From Nevskiales bacterium (GTDB lineage Bacteria > Pseudomonadota > Gammaproteobacteria > Nevskiales > Nevskiaceae), in assembly GCA_028698335.1 (NCBI GenBank), contig JAQVDP010000017.1:34653-98652 (forward strand): a stretch of 64,000 bases of DNA, given 5' to 3'. The translations under genes and the position numbers were made by a program. Positions 19,619 to 27,787 of the stretch are shown here, one piece after another (position 1 is the stretch's first letter; the number at the start of each line of letters is the position of its first letter). The notes under the pieces are model-generated. The model saw only the letters and a program-made list of their open reading frames with translations. It ran no database searches and was not told where the DNA came from.

Positions 19619-20407
19619 GTGAGCCAGGAATGCAACAGGCCGCAGCCGCGCGACCCGCTGCGCAGCGGAGACGATTGGATCGGTCACCAGCGTCTGCGCT
19701 GGCTGTTCGACGCGGCCGGTTTCGACGTCCTGCCGGTTCGCGAGCACGAAGCCGCGTCGGCGCGCGGCGCGGTGCAGGAGATGAACAACCTCGCCGGTGA
19801 GCCGCTGGCCGAATGGCTCGAAGGCGACATCGGCTGCGGAATCCGCCTGACCGCCCGCGGACGCCGGCTGTCGGTGGCCCTGAGCGTGGTGCGCGAAGCG
19901 GAGGCCCGGCTGCTCGAGGAGTTCGGCGGCAGCTTCGCCGACGACCTGCGTCTGCTCGACCGCGTCACCGTCAGGACCAGTGCCCGCAACCAGTTCTTCG
20001 CGCGGGTCGAGACGCTGTCCGGAGGGGCCCTGCAGGACCACGTCGTCCTGCGCCTGCCGAGCGGACATCGCATCGTCGCGCTGATCACGCGCAGCAGCGT
20101 CGAGGCGCTCGCACTCGGGCCCGGCATCGACGTGGTGGCGCTGATCAAGGCGCCGTCGATGCGGGTCGTGAGCGCGGAGGGCCAGGCGCAGCCGCCGCAG
20201 TCCGTCGGCGGCGAGGTCAACGCCCTGGACGGCGTGGTCCGCAGCATGAGCCGGGATGACTGCTACACCGAGGTGCTGGTCGACATCGGTGCGGATCTGA
20301 GCGCGGTCGCGGTGGCGGCGACTGCCGAGATGCCGCCTATCGGTATCGGACAGCAGGTCTGGCTGCGCTTCTCGACGGCGTCGGTCATCGTCGGCGTTCC
20401 GGCCTGA
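19619..20407 (+). CDS. ModE-like molybdate-responsive regulator
   Basis: 262 residues, GTG start 17 nt after nifA. The N-terminal half resembles the ModE DNA-binding domain (SARGAVQEMNNLAGEPLAEW, then RLTARGRRLSVAL). The C-terminal half has two Mop/TOBE molybdate-binding units, the first starting RTSARNQFFARVETLSGGAL and ALGPGIDVVALIKAPS. Compared by eye with E. coli ModE, the helix-turn-helix region is about four residues shorter and diverges where the recognition helix should begin. It may link Mo supply to nifA expression or activity, or be a Mo-binding partner without DNA binding. Confidence 0.8.
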   Translation: MSQECNRPQPRDPLRSGDDWIGHQRLRWLFDAAGFDVLPVREHEAASARGAVQEMNNLAGEPLAEWLEGDIGCGIRLTARGRRLSVALSVVREAEARLLEEFGGSFADDLRLLDRVTVRTSARNQFFARVETLSGGALQDHVVLRLPSGHRIVALITRSSVEALALGPGIDVVALIKAPSMRVVSAEGQAQPPQSVGGEVNALDGVVRSMSRDDCYTEVLVDIGADLSAVAVAATAEMPPIGIGQQVWLRFSTASVIVGVPA

Positions 20408-20563
20408 GGTCGGCGCCGGCCGCGTGACGGCGGCTTTCCCAGATATCGTTATGTGACGGGCTTCCGACAAAGCCGACATCGGATCACGCGCCGTGAGCCG
20501 GACCGATTCTGCCGTCATCCGATTAATCTAACAAAAACAATATCCTGAAGATCGGGTCGGTCC

Positions 20564-20578
20564 TGGCATGCTCCGTGC
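20564..20578 (+). promoter_or_regulatory. Sigma-54 (-24/-12) promoter of the secreted-protein/di-heme gene pair
   Basis: TGGCATGCTCCGTGC has the invariant GG and GC 10 nt apart, preceded by an A/T-rich stretch at about 20521-20545. It lies 88 nt upstream of the GTG at 20666. No exact TGT-N10-ACA box is visible in the intergenic region. Confidence 0.68.
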
Positions 20579-20665
20579 GATAAGCGCTATATAGCGTAAT
20601 ATATATAAACGTGGCTTCGTGCCGCGTGTTCCGAGCCGAGTCGAGACCCCCTCAGGAGTGATGCC

Positions 20666-21208
20666 GTGCCGATCCGATTCCCCTTGTCCATTCGCCGCAG
20701 CGCGGTTGCCGTCGTCGTCGGGTGCTGCCTCCATGGCGCGCCGGCGCTGGCCGATGATGCCTGTGACGGCTTTCGTGCCGAGTTCGCGTCGACGCGGACG
20801 CAGTACGCCGGTGACGCGCAGACGTTGCAGGCGGGGAGCGACGTCGAGTCGGCGCCGACGGTCATGCCCGGGCGGCCTTATGCGCTGGCGCTGTCGCCGC
20901 TGTCCGGGGTGACGCTGGCGGCTGCGCCGGGCAAGCCGATGCTGCCCGACGGTGCCGCCGGCGGCATGGTGCGGTTCGAAGTGCCGGAAGCGGGTGGCTA
21001 TCACGTCGCGATCGGCAGCAATCACTGGATCGACATCGTCGACTCCGGGACGCTGATCGCGTCCAGGGATTTTCAGGGAGTGTTCGGGTGCTCGGCCCCG
21101 CACAAGGTCGTGGTCTACGAACTGCCCGCCGGCCGCGAGCTGGTGTTGCAGTTCAGCGGCAGCCCGACGGATGCGACGCGCCTGCTGATCAAGGCCGCGA
21201 CGCCATGA
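20666..21208 (+). CDS. Secreted protein of unknown function, partner of di-heme oxidoreductase
   Basis: 180 residues; family not recognised. An N-terminal signal peptide (basic IRFPLSIRR, hydrophobic AVAVVVGCCLHG, cleavage probably after APALA) sends it to the periplasm. The mature part is rich in Gly, Val and Pro and looks like a beta-sandwich, with two cysteines (in ADDACDGF and VFGCSAPH) that could form a disulfide. GTG at 20666 follows AGGAG at good spacing. It overlaps the di-heme oxidoreductase gene by 4 nt and lies behind a sigma-54 promoter, so it is likely expressed under nitrogen-fixing conditions. Confidence 0.72.
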   Translation: MPIRFPLSIRRSAVAVVVGCCLHGAPALADDACDGFRAEFASTRTQYAGDAQTLQAGSDVESAPTVMPGRPYALALSPLSGVTLAAAPGKPMLPDGAAGGMVRFEVPEAGGYHVAIGSNHWIDIVDSGTLIASRDFQGVFGCSAPHKVVVYELPAGRELVLQFSGSPTDATRLLIKAATP

Positions 21209-22572
21209 CGGCGGCCCGTGCCCGGCACCGGTCACGGTGGGCGTCGGCGGCCGCGTGTCTGCTGTCGGTGTCGGCGGCCGCCGCCGGCGGATCCGCGGAA
21301 GGACCGGGCGATGTGTCGTTCGCGGCGGTCCGCGTCGCGGCACAGACCCGGTTCGAGCCGGTGGCGTATGCCGCGCTCGACGGCGACCAGCAGCGGCGCT
21401 ACGCGCTCGGTCTGGCGGTCTTCAACACGCATTGGGTCGCCGCCGGGACCGCGCAGGCCGCGCGCATCGACGGTGTCGGTCCGCTGCACAACGCGCCGTC
21501 CTGTGACGCCTGCCACAACAGCGGTGCGCGCGGCCGTGGTCCCGAGGGGGATGGTGCGCTGCCGATCGGCCTGGTGATCGCGGTGTCGCCGGCTGGGTCG
21601 GCGGGGCCTCATCCGCGCTACGGCCATGTGCTCAACCCGTCGGGCCTGGATCGGGTTCCGGCCGAGGCGCAGCTGCGGGTGCGCTATCGCATGCTGGAGG
21701 GGCGCTATCCGGACGGCGCCCGGTGGCAGCTGCGGGATCCGCGGTATCTCGTCGAGGCGCCGGGCTATGGCGCACTCGCGGACGATACCGTGCTCAAGCC
21801 GCGGCTTGCGCCGGCGCTGTTCGGTGCCGGCCTGCTCGAGCGCGTGCCGGTCGACTGGCTGCGGCGGCGCGAGGCGCGCAATGCCGAGCGGACCGACGGC
21901 GTACGCGGGCGGATCGCCTGGCGCGAATTCGACGGGCGGAAGATGCCGGGACGCTTCGACTGGCAGGGCGACGCGGTCTCGGTCGCTAACCAGACCGGGC
22001 GTGCGTTCGCGCGGGAAATGGGCCTGAGCAATCCGCTGCAGCCCGCCGACGACTGCACCGCGACGCAGGCGGCGTGCCGGAAGGCCGCATCCGGCGGCAG
22101 CCCCGAAGTCGATCCGCAGTTGTTTGCCGCGGTCGAGGCCTTCCAGCGCTGGCTCGCGGTACCGGCGGTCGCGCGCGACGGCGGGATCGAGGCGGACGGA
22201 GCGGCGCTGTTCACGGCCACCGGCTGTGCCGACTGCCACGTGCCGGCGCTGCCGGTCGAGATCGATGGCGCCGGCCCGGCGCAGCTGCCCGCGTACTCGG
22301 ACCTGCTGGTGCACGACCTCGGGTCCGGACTGGCCGATCGCGATCTGCGCGGGCAGGCGGTTCCCGGCGCCTGGCGAACCGCGCCGCTGTGGGGCTTGGG
22401 CTACGCCGTGCAGCGCGGCGGCGCGCTAGGCCTGCTGCACGACGGCCGCGCCCGCTCGGTCGAGGAGGCGATCCTCTGGCACGGCGGCGAGGCAGCCGCG
22501 GCGCAGGCGCGCTTTGTCGCGTCGACGCCCGGGCAGCGTGCGCTGCTGCTGCGCTGGTTGGAGACGCGCTAG
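21205..22572 (+). CDS. Periplasmic di-heme oxidoreductase (DHOR / DUF1111 family)
   Basis: 455 residues. A signal peptide (about 1-30, SAAACLLSVSAAAAGG) is followed by two c-heme sites, CDACHNSGARGRGPEG and CADCHVPALPVE. The architecture and the WRTAPLWGLGYAVQRGGALG and LLHDGRARSVEEAILWHGGE segments match the DHOR family, distantly related to MauG and cytochrome c peroxidases. It should act in the periplasm, electrons coming from or going to cytochromes. It is coupled to the upstream secreted protein by ATGA. A role in the oxygen or peroxide balance of nitrogen fixation is an inference; the physiological substrate is unknown. Confidence 0.85.
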   Translation: MTAARARHRSRWASAAACLLSVSAAAAGGSAEGPGDVSFAAVRVAAQTRFEPVAYAALDGDQQRRYALGLAVFNTHWVAAGTAQAARIDGVGPLHNAPSCDACHNSGARGRGPEGDGALPIGLVIAVSPAGSAGPHPRYGHVLNPSGLDRVPAEAQLRVRYRMLEGRYPDGARWQLRDPRYLVEAPGYGALADDTVLKPRLAPALFGAGLLERVPVDWLRRREARNAERTDGVRGRIAWREFDGRKMPGRFDWQGDAVSVANQTGRAFAREMGLSNPLQPADDCTATQAACRKAASGGSPEVDPQLFAAVEAFQRWLAVPAVARDGGIEADGAALFTATGCADCHVPALPVEIDGAGPAQLPAYSDLLVHDLGSGLADRDLRGQAVPGAWRTAPLWGLGYAVQRGGALGLLHDGRARSVEEAILWHGGEAAAAQARFVASTPGQRALLLRWLETR

Positions 22573-22630
22573 CAGCGGGAGGGTGCGGACCGGGCGGCGC
22601 CTTCATCCGGCGGCGCCGCCCGGAACGGCC

Positions 22631-22837
22631 TCATTTGCCGACGATCACGTCCGAGGATTTGACGATGGCGGTGACGGTGTCGCCGACCTTCAGGTCGAGG
22701 TCCTCGGCCGCGTCGTTGGTGATCGACGAGGTCAGATGGATCCCGTGGCCGACGTCGATGTGCACGGTCGTCGTGACCGCGCCCTTGGTGATCTTCTCGA
22801 TCTTGCCCTTGAGGGCGTTGCGTGCGCTGAGTTTCAT
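22631..22837 (-). CDS. mop: Molbindin (Mop), molybdopterin/molybdate-binding protein
   Basis: 68-residue single-domain Mo-binding protein, MKLSARNALKGKIEKITKGA then VHIDVGHGIHLTSSITNDAA. Such proteins form hexamers that store molybdate in the cytoplasm. The start at 22837 is preceded by GGAAC on the coding strand. Its promoter region shares an FNR-type palindrome with divergent fmdB. It fits the group of Mo genes in the window (modABC, nifQ, modE-like, modD). Confidence 0.93.
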   Translation of the reverse strand: MKLSARNALKGKIEKITKGAVTTTVHIDVGHGIHLTSSITNDAAEDLDLKVGDTVTAIVKSSDVIVGK

Positions 22838-22922
22838 GTTGCGAGTTCCGTTCAGGTGGGCGATGTCAGCATGCGAATGCCGCGCCAGTTTTCGACGTCG
22901 GCGCCAGTGTGTTTCGCGTGCA

Positions 22923-22936
22923 TTGATCTGGATCAA
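22923..22936. promoter_or_regulatory. FNR/Anr box between mop and fmdB
   Basis: TTGATCTGGATCAA is an exact match to the FNR consensus TTGAT-N4-ATCAA. It is almost equally distant from the mop start (85 nt, minus strand) and the fmdB start (83 nt, plus strand), so it could control either or both. Confidence 0.72.
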
Positions 22937-23019
22937 TCGATGCGGCGCTTCGGGGGCATCCTTCTTGCTGCCCAGGGGGATATCGGCCTTCCCCGTGTCG
23001 CAATCAGGACAAACCCGTC

Positions 23020-23250
23020 ATGCCGCTCTACGACTATCGCTGCCCGCGCTGCCAGGAAGTATTCGAACTGCTGGTCAGCGCCTCGACCAAACCGCGCTGT
23101 CCGCACTGCGGGGGGCGCAAGCTTGAGCGGCTGATGTCGGCGCCGGCCGCACCGGGGCGCTCGGCGCAGATCATCAAGCAGGCGCGCCGCCGCGCGGCGC
23201 AAGAGGGCCACTTCAGCCATTACGCCCCACACGAGCGGCCGCGCCGCTGA
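23020..23250 (+). CDS. FmdB-family zinc-ribbon protein
   Basis: 76 residues. The N-terminal zinc ribbon MPLYDYRCPRCQEVFELLVS with a second Cys pair PRCPHCGG is the FmdB/CxxC_CxxC family signature. A basic tail rich in Arg follows (KQARRRAAQEG). Members are often called putative regulatory proteins, but no function is proven. It stands upstream of the [2Fe-2S] ferredoxin gene and downstream of an FNR box. Confidence 0.85.
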   Translation: MPLYDYRCPRCQEVFELLVSASTKPRCPHCGGRKLERLMSAPAAPGRSAQIIKQARRRAAQEGHFSHYAPHERPRR

Positions 23251-23327
23251 CAGCGCCGGTGCGCTTACCTCGGCGCGAGCGGAACGTCGCGCCGGTCCAT
23301 TCCCCTTGACGTTTTAGGGAGAGCCTC

Positions 23328-23660
23328 ATGAGCCTCGAACTTCCCCAGGTCTATCGCCATCACGCCATCTGCTGCGCACAGCAACGCCCGCCGGGCCATC
23401 CACACGGCAGCTGCGCGACATCGGGTGCGCATCCGCTGTGGGGGCGCCTGAGCGAGCAGGTGCAGTCGCGCCAGCTCGCGGATGTCGGCGTCACCGCCAG
23501 CGGCTGTCTCGGATTCTGCCAGGCCGGCCCGTTGATGGTCGTGTATCCCGAAGGCATCTGGTACCAGCCGCGCACAGCGGCGGATATCGACGAGATCGTG
23601 CAGTCGCACTTCGTCGAAGGGCTCCCGGTCGAGCGCCTGATCGTCGTTCCGCATCTGTAG
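23328..23660 (+). CDS. Thioredoxin-like [2Fe-2S] ferredoxin
   Basis: 110 residues of the thioredoxin-like [2Fe-2S] ferredoxin family. Cys16 (or 15) and Cys28 (PHGSCATSG) with Cys59 and Cys63 (SGCLGFCQAGPLMVVYP) form the cluster-ligand pattern. Such ferredoxins sit beside nifB in several diazotrophs; the partner enzyme is not certain. GGGAG precedes the ATG at 23328. It lies upstream of the nifB promoter, so it is in a separate unit from nifB. Confidence 0.86.
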   Translation: MSLELPQVYRHHAICCAQQRPPGHPHGSCATSGAHPLWGRLSEQVQSRQLADVGVTASGCLGFCQAGPLMVVYPEGIWYQPRTAADIDEIVQSHFVEGLPVERLIVVPHL

Positions 23661-23707
23661 CCGGACCTGCGCCCGCGGGCGTCCGGGATCGGACGGGATG
23701 TCGCAAA

Positions 23708-23723
23708 TGTCGGGAAAATCACA
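23708..23723 (+). promoter_or_regulatory. NifA upstream activator sequence for the nifB operon
   Basis: TGTCGGGAAAATCACA is an exact TGT-N10-ACA, 45 nt before the -24 element. A second, overlapping half-match, TGTCGCAAATGTC, starts at 23699 and resembles the TGTYGCAAA core seen at the other nif promoters. The region from 23731 to 23766 is very A-rich. Confidence 0.78.
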
Positions 23724-23767
23724 TCGCGACGACTATAAAAAAACAAATAAAAACAATACATAAAAGA

Positions 23768-23782
23768 TGGCACGACCTTCGC
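23768..23782 (+). promoter_or_regulatory. Sigma-54 (-24/-12) promoter of the nifB operon
   Basis: TGGCACGACCTTCGC has a perfect -24 element and the -12 GC at the right 10-nt spacing (TCGC in place of TTGC). It lies 47 nt upstream of the nifB ATG chosen here. Confidence 0.85.
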
Positions 23783-23828
23783 AAAGCAAGACCCTGAATC
23801 CGCCTTGCACGCGTTCAGGAGTGCCGCG

Positions 23829-25415
23829 ATGTCCCTTACCCGTACGCCCGCTGCGTCTGCGTCCAGCTATATCTCGCTGGACGATCTGCTGAAGTTCGGC
23901 AAGGCCGTCACCGACAGTGGCGGCGGGGGCTGCTCCACCAGCGGCGGCGACGGCAAGGCGAGCTGCGGCTCGTCCGACGGGCCTGCCGACATGCCGCCGG
24001 AGATCTGGGAGAAGGTCAAGAACCATCCCTGCTATTCGGAGGAAGCCCATCACCACTACGCGCGCATGCACGTGGCGGTGGCGCCGGCCTGCAACATCCA
24101 GTGCAACTACTGCAATCGCAAGTACGACTGCAGCAACGAATCGCGGCCCGGCGTGGTGTCGCAGAAGCTGACGCCGGAACAGGCGGTGAAGAAGGTCGTC
24201 GCCGTCGCCAGCGAGATTCCGCAGATGACCGTGCTCGGCATCGCCGGCCCCGGCGACTCGCTGGCGAGTCCGTCCAGGACCTTCGAGACCTTCCGGCTGC
24301 TGCAGGAGCAGGCGCCGGACATCAAGCTGTGCATGTCGACCAACGGCCTGGCGCTGCCGGACATGGTCGACGAGATCGCCAGATACAACATCGATCACGT
24401 GACGATCACGATCAACATGGTCGACCCCGAGATCGGCGAGAAGATCTATCCGTGGATCTTCTACAGGCACAAGCGCTGGACCGGGCGCGATGCCGCGAAG
24501 ATTCTCACCGAGCGTCAGCTCGAGGGACTGGAGAAGCTGACCGCGAGGGGCATCCTGACCAAGATCAACTCGGTGCTGATTCCCGGCGTCAACGACGAGC
24601 ACCTGATCGAGGTCAACAGGGCGGTCAAGGCGCGTGGTGCGTTCCTGCACAACATCATGCCGCTGATCTCCGAGGCCGAGCACGGCACCTATTACGGACT
24701 CAACGGCCAGCGCGGGCCGACCGCGCAGGAACTCAAGGCGGTACAGGACGCCTGCTCGGGCGGTGCCAATCTGATGCGCCACTGCCGGCAGTGCCGGGCC
24801 GATGCGGTGGGCCTGCTCGGCGAGGATCGCAGCGACGAGTTCACGCTCGAAAAGATCGAGCAGATGGAGGTCGTCTACGACATCGACAAGCGGCGCGCGT
24901 ACCAGGCCAGCGTCGAATCCGAACGTCAGGCGCAGCGCGCGGCCAAGGCGCATGCGCTGGCGGTGCAGTCGCCGGACGCCGCCGCGGACACCGACGCGAT
25001 CAAGCTGCTGGTGGCGGTCGCCACCCAGGGTCAGGGACGCGTCAATCAGCATTTCGGACACGCCACCGAATTCCAGATCTTCGAGGTGTCGGCGGCCGCG
25101 GCGGTGTTCGTCGGCCACCGCCGCGTCGATCTCTACTGCCAGGGCGGCTACGGCGAGGACGAGCAGCTGCCGTCGATCGTCGACGCGATCAACGACTGCC
25201 ACGCGGTCCTGGTCGCGAAGATCGGCGCCTGCCCGCGCGAGGAACTCGAGCGTGCCGGCATCGAGCCGGTCGATGCCTACGCCCACGATTTCATCGAACA
25301 CGCGGCGCTGAGCTGGTTCGCCGACTACCGGGCGCGTGTCGCCCGCGGCGAGCTGACGCATCAGGCGCGCGGCGACGCCGCCATCCGTCAGGGCGCCTAC
25401 ACCGCGGCCGCCTGA
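23829..25415 (+). CDS. nifB: FeMo-cofactor biosynthesis radical SAM protein NifB
   Basis: Fuses two 4Fe-4S clusters and inserts carbide to make NifB-co, the precursor of all nitrogenase cofactors. 528 residues. The radical SAM cluster motif CNIQCNYC lies near residue 90, in [16 protein letters not shown]. The C-terminal NifX-like cofactor-binding domain begins near residue 400 ([20 protein letters not shown]). The N-terminal [19 protein letters not shown] segment is Gly/Ser/Cys-rich. The ATG at 23829 follows CAGGAG; a start at 23805 is also in frame. It heads a large operon. Confidence 0.96.
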   Translation: MSLTRTPAASASSYISLDDLLKFGKAVTDSGGGGCSTSGGDGKASCGSSDGPADMPPEIWEKVKNHPCYSEEAHHHYARMHVAVAPACNIQCNYCNRKYDCSNESRPGVVSQKLTPEQAVKKVVAVASEIPQMTVLGIAGPGDSLASPSRTFETFRLLQEQAPDIKLCMSTNGLALPDMVDEIARYNIDHVTITINMVDPEIGEKIYPWIFYRHKRWTGRDAAKILTERQLEGLEKLTARGILTKINSVLIPGVNDEHLIEVNRAVKARGAFLHNIMPLISEAEHGTYYGLNGQRGPTAQELKAVQDACSGGANLMRHCRQCRADAVGLLGEDRSDEFTLEKIEQMEVVYDIDKRRAYQASVESERQAQRAAKAHALAVQSPDAAADTDAIKLLVAVATQGQGRVNQHFGHATEFQIFEVSAAAAVFVGHRRVDLYCQGGYGEDEQLPSIVDAINDCHAVLVAKIGACPREELERAGIEPVDAYAHDFIEHAALSWFADYRARVARGELTHQARGDAAIRQGAYTAAA

Positions 25416-25455
25416 CCGCTTTTCGTTCCTTCCACAGCTCCACAGGAGAAGACCC

Positions 25456-25653
25456 ATGGCTCTGAAGATCATCGCCTCGATGTGCACCGGCTGCTCGGCT
25501 TGCGAGCCGGAATGCCCGAACGTCGCCATTCGCGAGAAGAACGGCACCTTCATCATCGACCCGAAGAAGTGCACCGAGTGCGAAGGGCACTTCGACGCGC
25601 CGCAATGCATCGCGGTGTGCCCGGTCGATGGCTGCATCAAGAAGGCGGCCTGA
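25456..25653 (+). CDS. fdxN: 4Fe-4S ferredoxin FdxN
   Basis: 65-residue bacterial-type ferredoxin, [20 protein letters not shown] followed by [18 protein letters not shown], giving ligands for two 4Fe-4S clusters with a longer second loop. FdxN is normally encoded just after nifB, as here (gap 40 nt), and serves NifB-co synthesis or electron delivery to nitrogenase. AGGAG lies upstream of the ATG. Confidence 0.93.
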   Translation: MALKIIASMCTGCSACEPECPNVAIREKNGTFIIDPKKCTECEGHFDAPQCIAVCPVDGCIKKAA

Positions 25654-25676
25654 GCCGCGCGCACCGGAACCGGACC

Positions 25677-26039
25677 ATGACTGCATTTCAGGTGACGCCG
25701 GCGGCGGGCAAATTCATCGGCCGCATGATCCGCTTCGGCGGCAAGGGCGCAGCGGCGGGCTTCCGCCTGTCGGTGTCGGCCGGCGGCTGTTCGGGTCTCA
25801 ACGCCGAGTTCAGTGTCGAGGCCGAGCCTCTGGCCGGGGACCAGGTCTTTGACGTCGCTGGCGTGCGCCTGTTCCTGCCGGCCGAGAGTCGGCTGCTGCT
25901 CGACGGCGTGACGATCGACTTCGTCGACACGCCGACACAGAGTGGGCTGAGCTTCGTGGATCCCAAGGCCAGCGGCTGCGGCTGCGAGTCGTCCTCGGCG
26001 AGCGCCGACACCTCGGATCTGGTTCAGATCTCGGCCTAG
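25677..26039 (+). CDS. A-type Fe-S carrier (HesB/IscA-like) in nifB operon
   Basis: 120 residues. The cysteine residues appear in AGGCSGLNAEFSVE and SGCGCESSSA, and the body matches HesB/IscA. It is the third A-type carrier in the window and differs from those at 8733 and 9118 in sequence and context. The ATG at 25677 lies 23 nt after fdxN. A Ser-rich C-terminal tail follows the last Cys pair. Confidence 0.85.
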   Translation: MTAFQVTPAAGKFIGRMIRFGGKGAAAGFRLSVSAGGCSGLNAEFSVEAEPLAGDQVFDVAGVRLFLPAESRLLLDGVTIDFVDTPTQSGLSFVDPKASGCGCESSSASADTSDLVQISA

Positions 26040-26065
26040 GTCGAAGGTCGGATGCGGGCGTGAGC

Positions 26066-26611
26066 ATGGACCTGGCCGATTTCGAGGACGCGGTTTTCGG
26101 CGGCGGTCTGCCCGAAGCCGCGCAACGGCGCCTGCAGGATGCCGGGCGCCTGCGCGGCAGCGATCCGCAGGCCGCGCTGCTTCTCCTCGAGCAGGCCCGG
26201 ACACTGGCGCCGCAGCATCCGGCGACGCTGATCGCGCTGTACCGCTTCCACTTCTACGGCCACCGCCTGCGCGAGGCGCGGTCCGTCGCCGAGCGGTCGC
26301 TGGCGCTGGGCGCGCAGACCCTGGGGCTGGGCGGACATTGGCGGGACACGCCGCCGGTGCCGATGGGCGGTGCGCGCTTCGATCCGGCGACCCGATTCTT
26401 CCTGTTCGCGCTGAAGGGCTATGCCTACCTGAGCCTGCGCATCGGCGATACCGACGCCGCGCGTCCGGCGCTGACGCTGCTCAAGGCGCTGGACCCGGAC
26501 GATCGCGTCGGCGGCGCGTTGCTTGGAGAGGTGCTGGCGCGGGCCGAATCCGGACTCGACGACGACGCCTGCGAAGACGCGATGTGCGTGGACGGAGGCA
26601 CGGTCCGGTGA
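26066..26611 (+). CDS. TPR-like nif-associated protein (paralogue of the gene at 16568)
   Basis: 181 residues, helical with TPR-like spacing: ALLLLEQARTLAPQHPATLI, then RLREARSVAERSLALG. The second half (RFFLFALKGYAYLSLRIGDT, LLKALDPDDRVGGALL) is shared with the fix-block protein at 16568. It is probably a scaffold or assembly helper; no catalytic motif is visible. A GTG at 26060 would add two residues. The stop overlaps lrv (GTGA). Confidence 0.7.
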   Translation: MDLADFEDAVFGGGLPEAAQRRLQDAGRLRGSDPQAALLLLEQARTLAPQHPATLIALYRFHFYGHRLREARSVAERSLALGAQTLGLGGHWRDTPPVPMGGARFDPATRFFLFALKGYAYLSLRIGDTDAARPALTLLKALDPDDRVGGALLGEVLARAESGLDDDACEDAMCVDGGTVR

Positions 26612-27414
26612 GTCTGCTCCCGTCGGCACCGGACGTGGCGGAGGCGGCCATCGCCGCCGTCGACTGGTGCGGCCGGCCGGTCGACTGCGGGCACTGCGAC
26701 GCCGGAGGCGCGGCGGGCCTGCGCTGCGAGCGCGGTCGCGCCTGCGTGCACGACCGTTACGCACGGCGCATCGATCGCTACTTCAACTGGAACCCGCAGA
26801 CCGCAGACCGCTGGTTGACCCATCCGTATTTCGAGGTCCGCGCGATCGCGGTGCGCCACGCCAGCGTCTTCCGCCTGCCCGAAATGATGGCGGACCCGGA
26901 CGAGACCGTGCGCCTGTCGGTGGCGATGCGTCTGCCGCAGCGTCAGCTGCGCAAGCTGATGAACGACCCGCATCGCGAGGTGCGGATCCGTGTCGCCGGC
27001 CGGCTCGATCCGGATGCTTTGACGAAGATGTGCGACGACGACGATTACTACGTGCGCCTGCAGGTGGCACGGCGCCTGCCTGTTGCGCTGCTGGCGCGGA
27101 TGGCGGCCGATCCCGATCCGCAGGTGCGACGCACCGTCGCGCTGCGCCTCGATCCGGCGGCGCTCGGACGTATGGCGCAGGACGGGGAAGTGGGCGTGCG
27201 GCGCATCGTCGCCGCCCGTGCCTTGCCACCGTTGCAGCAGGCGCTCGCGGCCGATCCGGCCTGGGAAGTCCGCCGCGAGGTGGCCCTGCATGCCGGCCGG
27301 GCGCTGGCCGCCGCATTGAGCGCCGATCCGGAGCCGGAGGTCGTGGCCGCGGCGGAGCAGCGGCTGGCTGCGCTCGACGCCGGTATCGGGGCGGAGGCAG
27401 GCGGCCATGACTGA
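26608..27414 (+). CDS. lrv: Leucine-rich repeat variant (LRV) 4Fe-4S protein
   Basis: 268 residues. An N-terminal cysteine cluster (WCGRPVDCGHCDAGG, then LRCERGRACVHDR) is expected to hold a 4Fe-4S cluster. A stack of about eight 24-residue LRV repeats follows, for example FEVRAIAVRHASVFRLPEMM and REVRIRVAGRLDPDALTKMC. This is the domain order of the Azotobacter vinelandii LRV protein, also encoded near nif genes. The function is unknown. It starts with GTG in the stop of the TPR-like gene and runs 8 nt into nifZ. Confidence 0.88.
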   Translation: MSLLPSAPDVAEAAIAAVDWCGRPVDCGHCDAGGAAGLRCERGRACVHDRYARRIDRYFNWNPQTADRWLTHPYFEVRAIAVRHASVFRLPEMMADPDETVRLSVAMRLPQRQLRKLMNDPHREVRIRVAGRLDPDALTKMCDDDDYYVRLQVARRLPVALLARMAADPDPQVRRTVALRLDPAALGRMAQDGEVGVRRIVAARALPPLQQALAADPAWEVRREVALHAGRALAAALSADPEPEVVAAAEQRLAALDAGIGAEAGGHD

Positions 27415-27787
27415 CATCCGCCGCGACGACGACGTGGTCGAACTGGCGCTGCCGCCGCGCTACGCCATCGGCGAGCGTGTCGTCAGCCGGAGCACGGTCC
27501 GCAACGACGGGACGTTTCCGGGACGCGAGATCGGCGACGAGCTGGTGCGAAAGGGCGACGTCGGCTACGTCACGTCGATCGGCAGCTTCCTTCAGCAGTA
27601 CTACATCTACGCCGTCGAATTCGTCGACCGCGGCTATCGGGTCGGGATGCGCGCCAAGGAGTTGATGAGCCTGGACGATCTGCCGGAGGACATCCTCGCG
27701 GCGCTCGGTCCGGACAAGGTGCGGCAGCTCGATCGGATCGGGCGCGGCGCGGCGGCGGCCGATCCGTCGGGTGGAGGCGCGTCATGA
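27407..27787 (+). CDS. nifZ: P-cluster maturation protein NifZ (copy 1)
   Basis: 126 residues. The NifZ core is RYAIGERVVSRSTVRNDGTF followed by VGYVTSIGSFLQQYYIYAVE. NifZ helps form the second P-cluster of the MoFe protein. It overlaps lrv by 8 nt and the second nifZ-like gene by 4 nt. It has an added C-terminal tail beyond the ~90-residue core (LPEDILAALGPDK). Confidence 0.9.
   Translation: MTDIRRDDDVVELALPPRYAIGERVVSRSTVRNDGTFPGREIGDELVRKGDVGYVTSIGSFLQQYYIYAVEFVDRGYRVGMRAKELMSLDDLPEDILAALGPDKVRQLDRIGRGAAAADPSGGGAS

Noticed and set aside
20452..20469. TGTGACGGGCTTCCGACA as a NifA box for the secreted-protein promoter
   Set aside because: The spacing between TGT and ACA is 12, not 10, so it was not called.
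23733..26204. Very long (over 800 codons) minus-strand frame across nifB and fdxN
   Set aside because: Mirror of nifB codon bias; the composition is Arg/Asp/Val-rich and without motifs, while nifB and fdxN are unmistakable.
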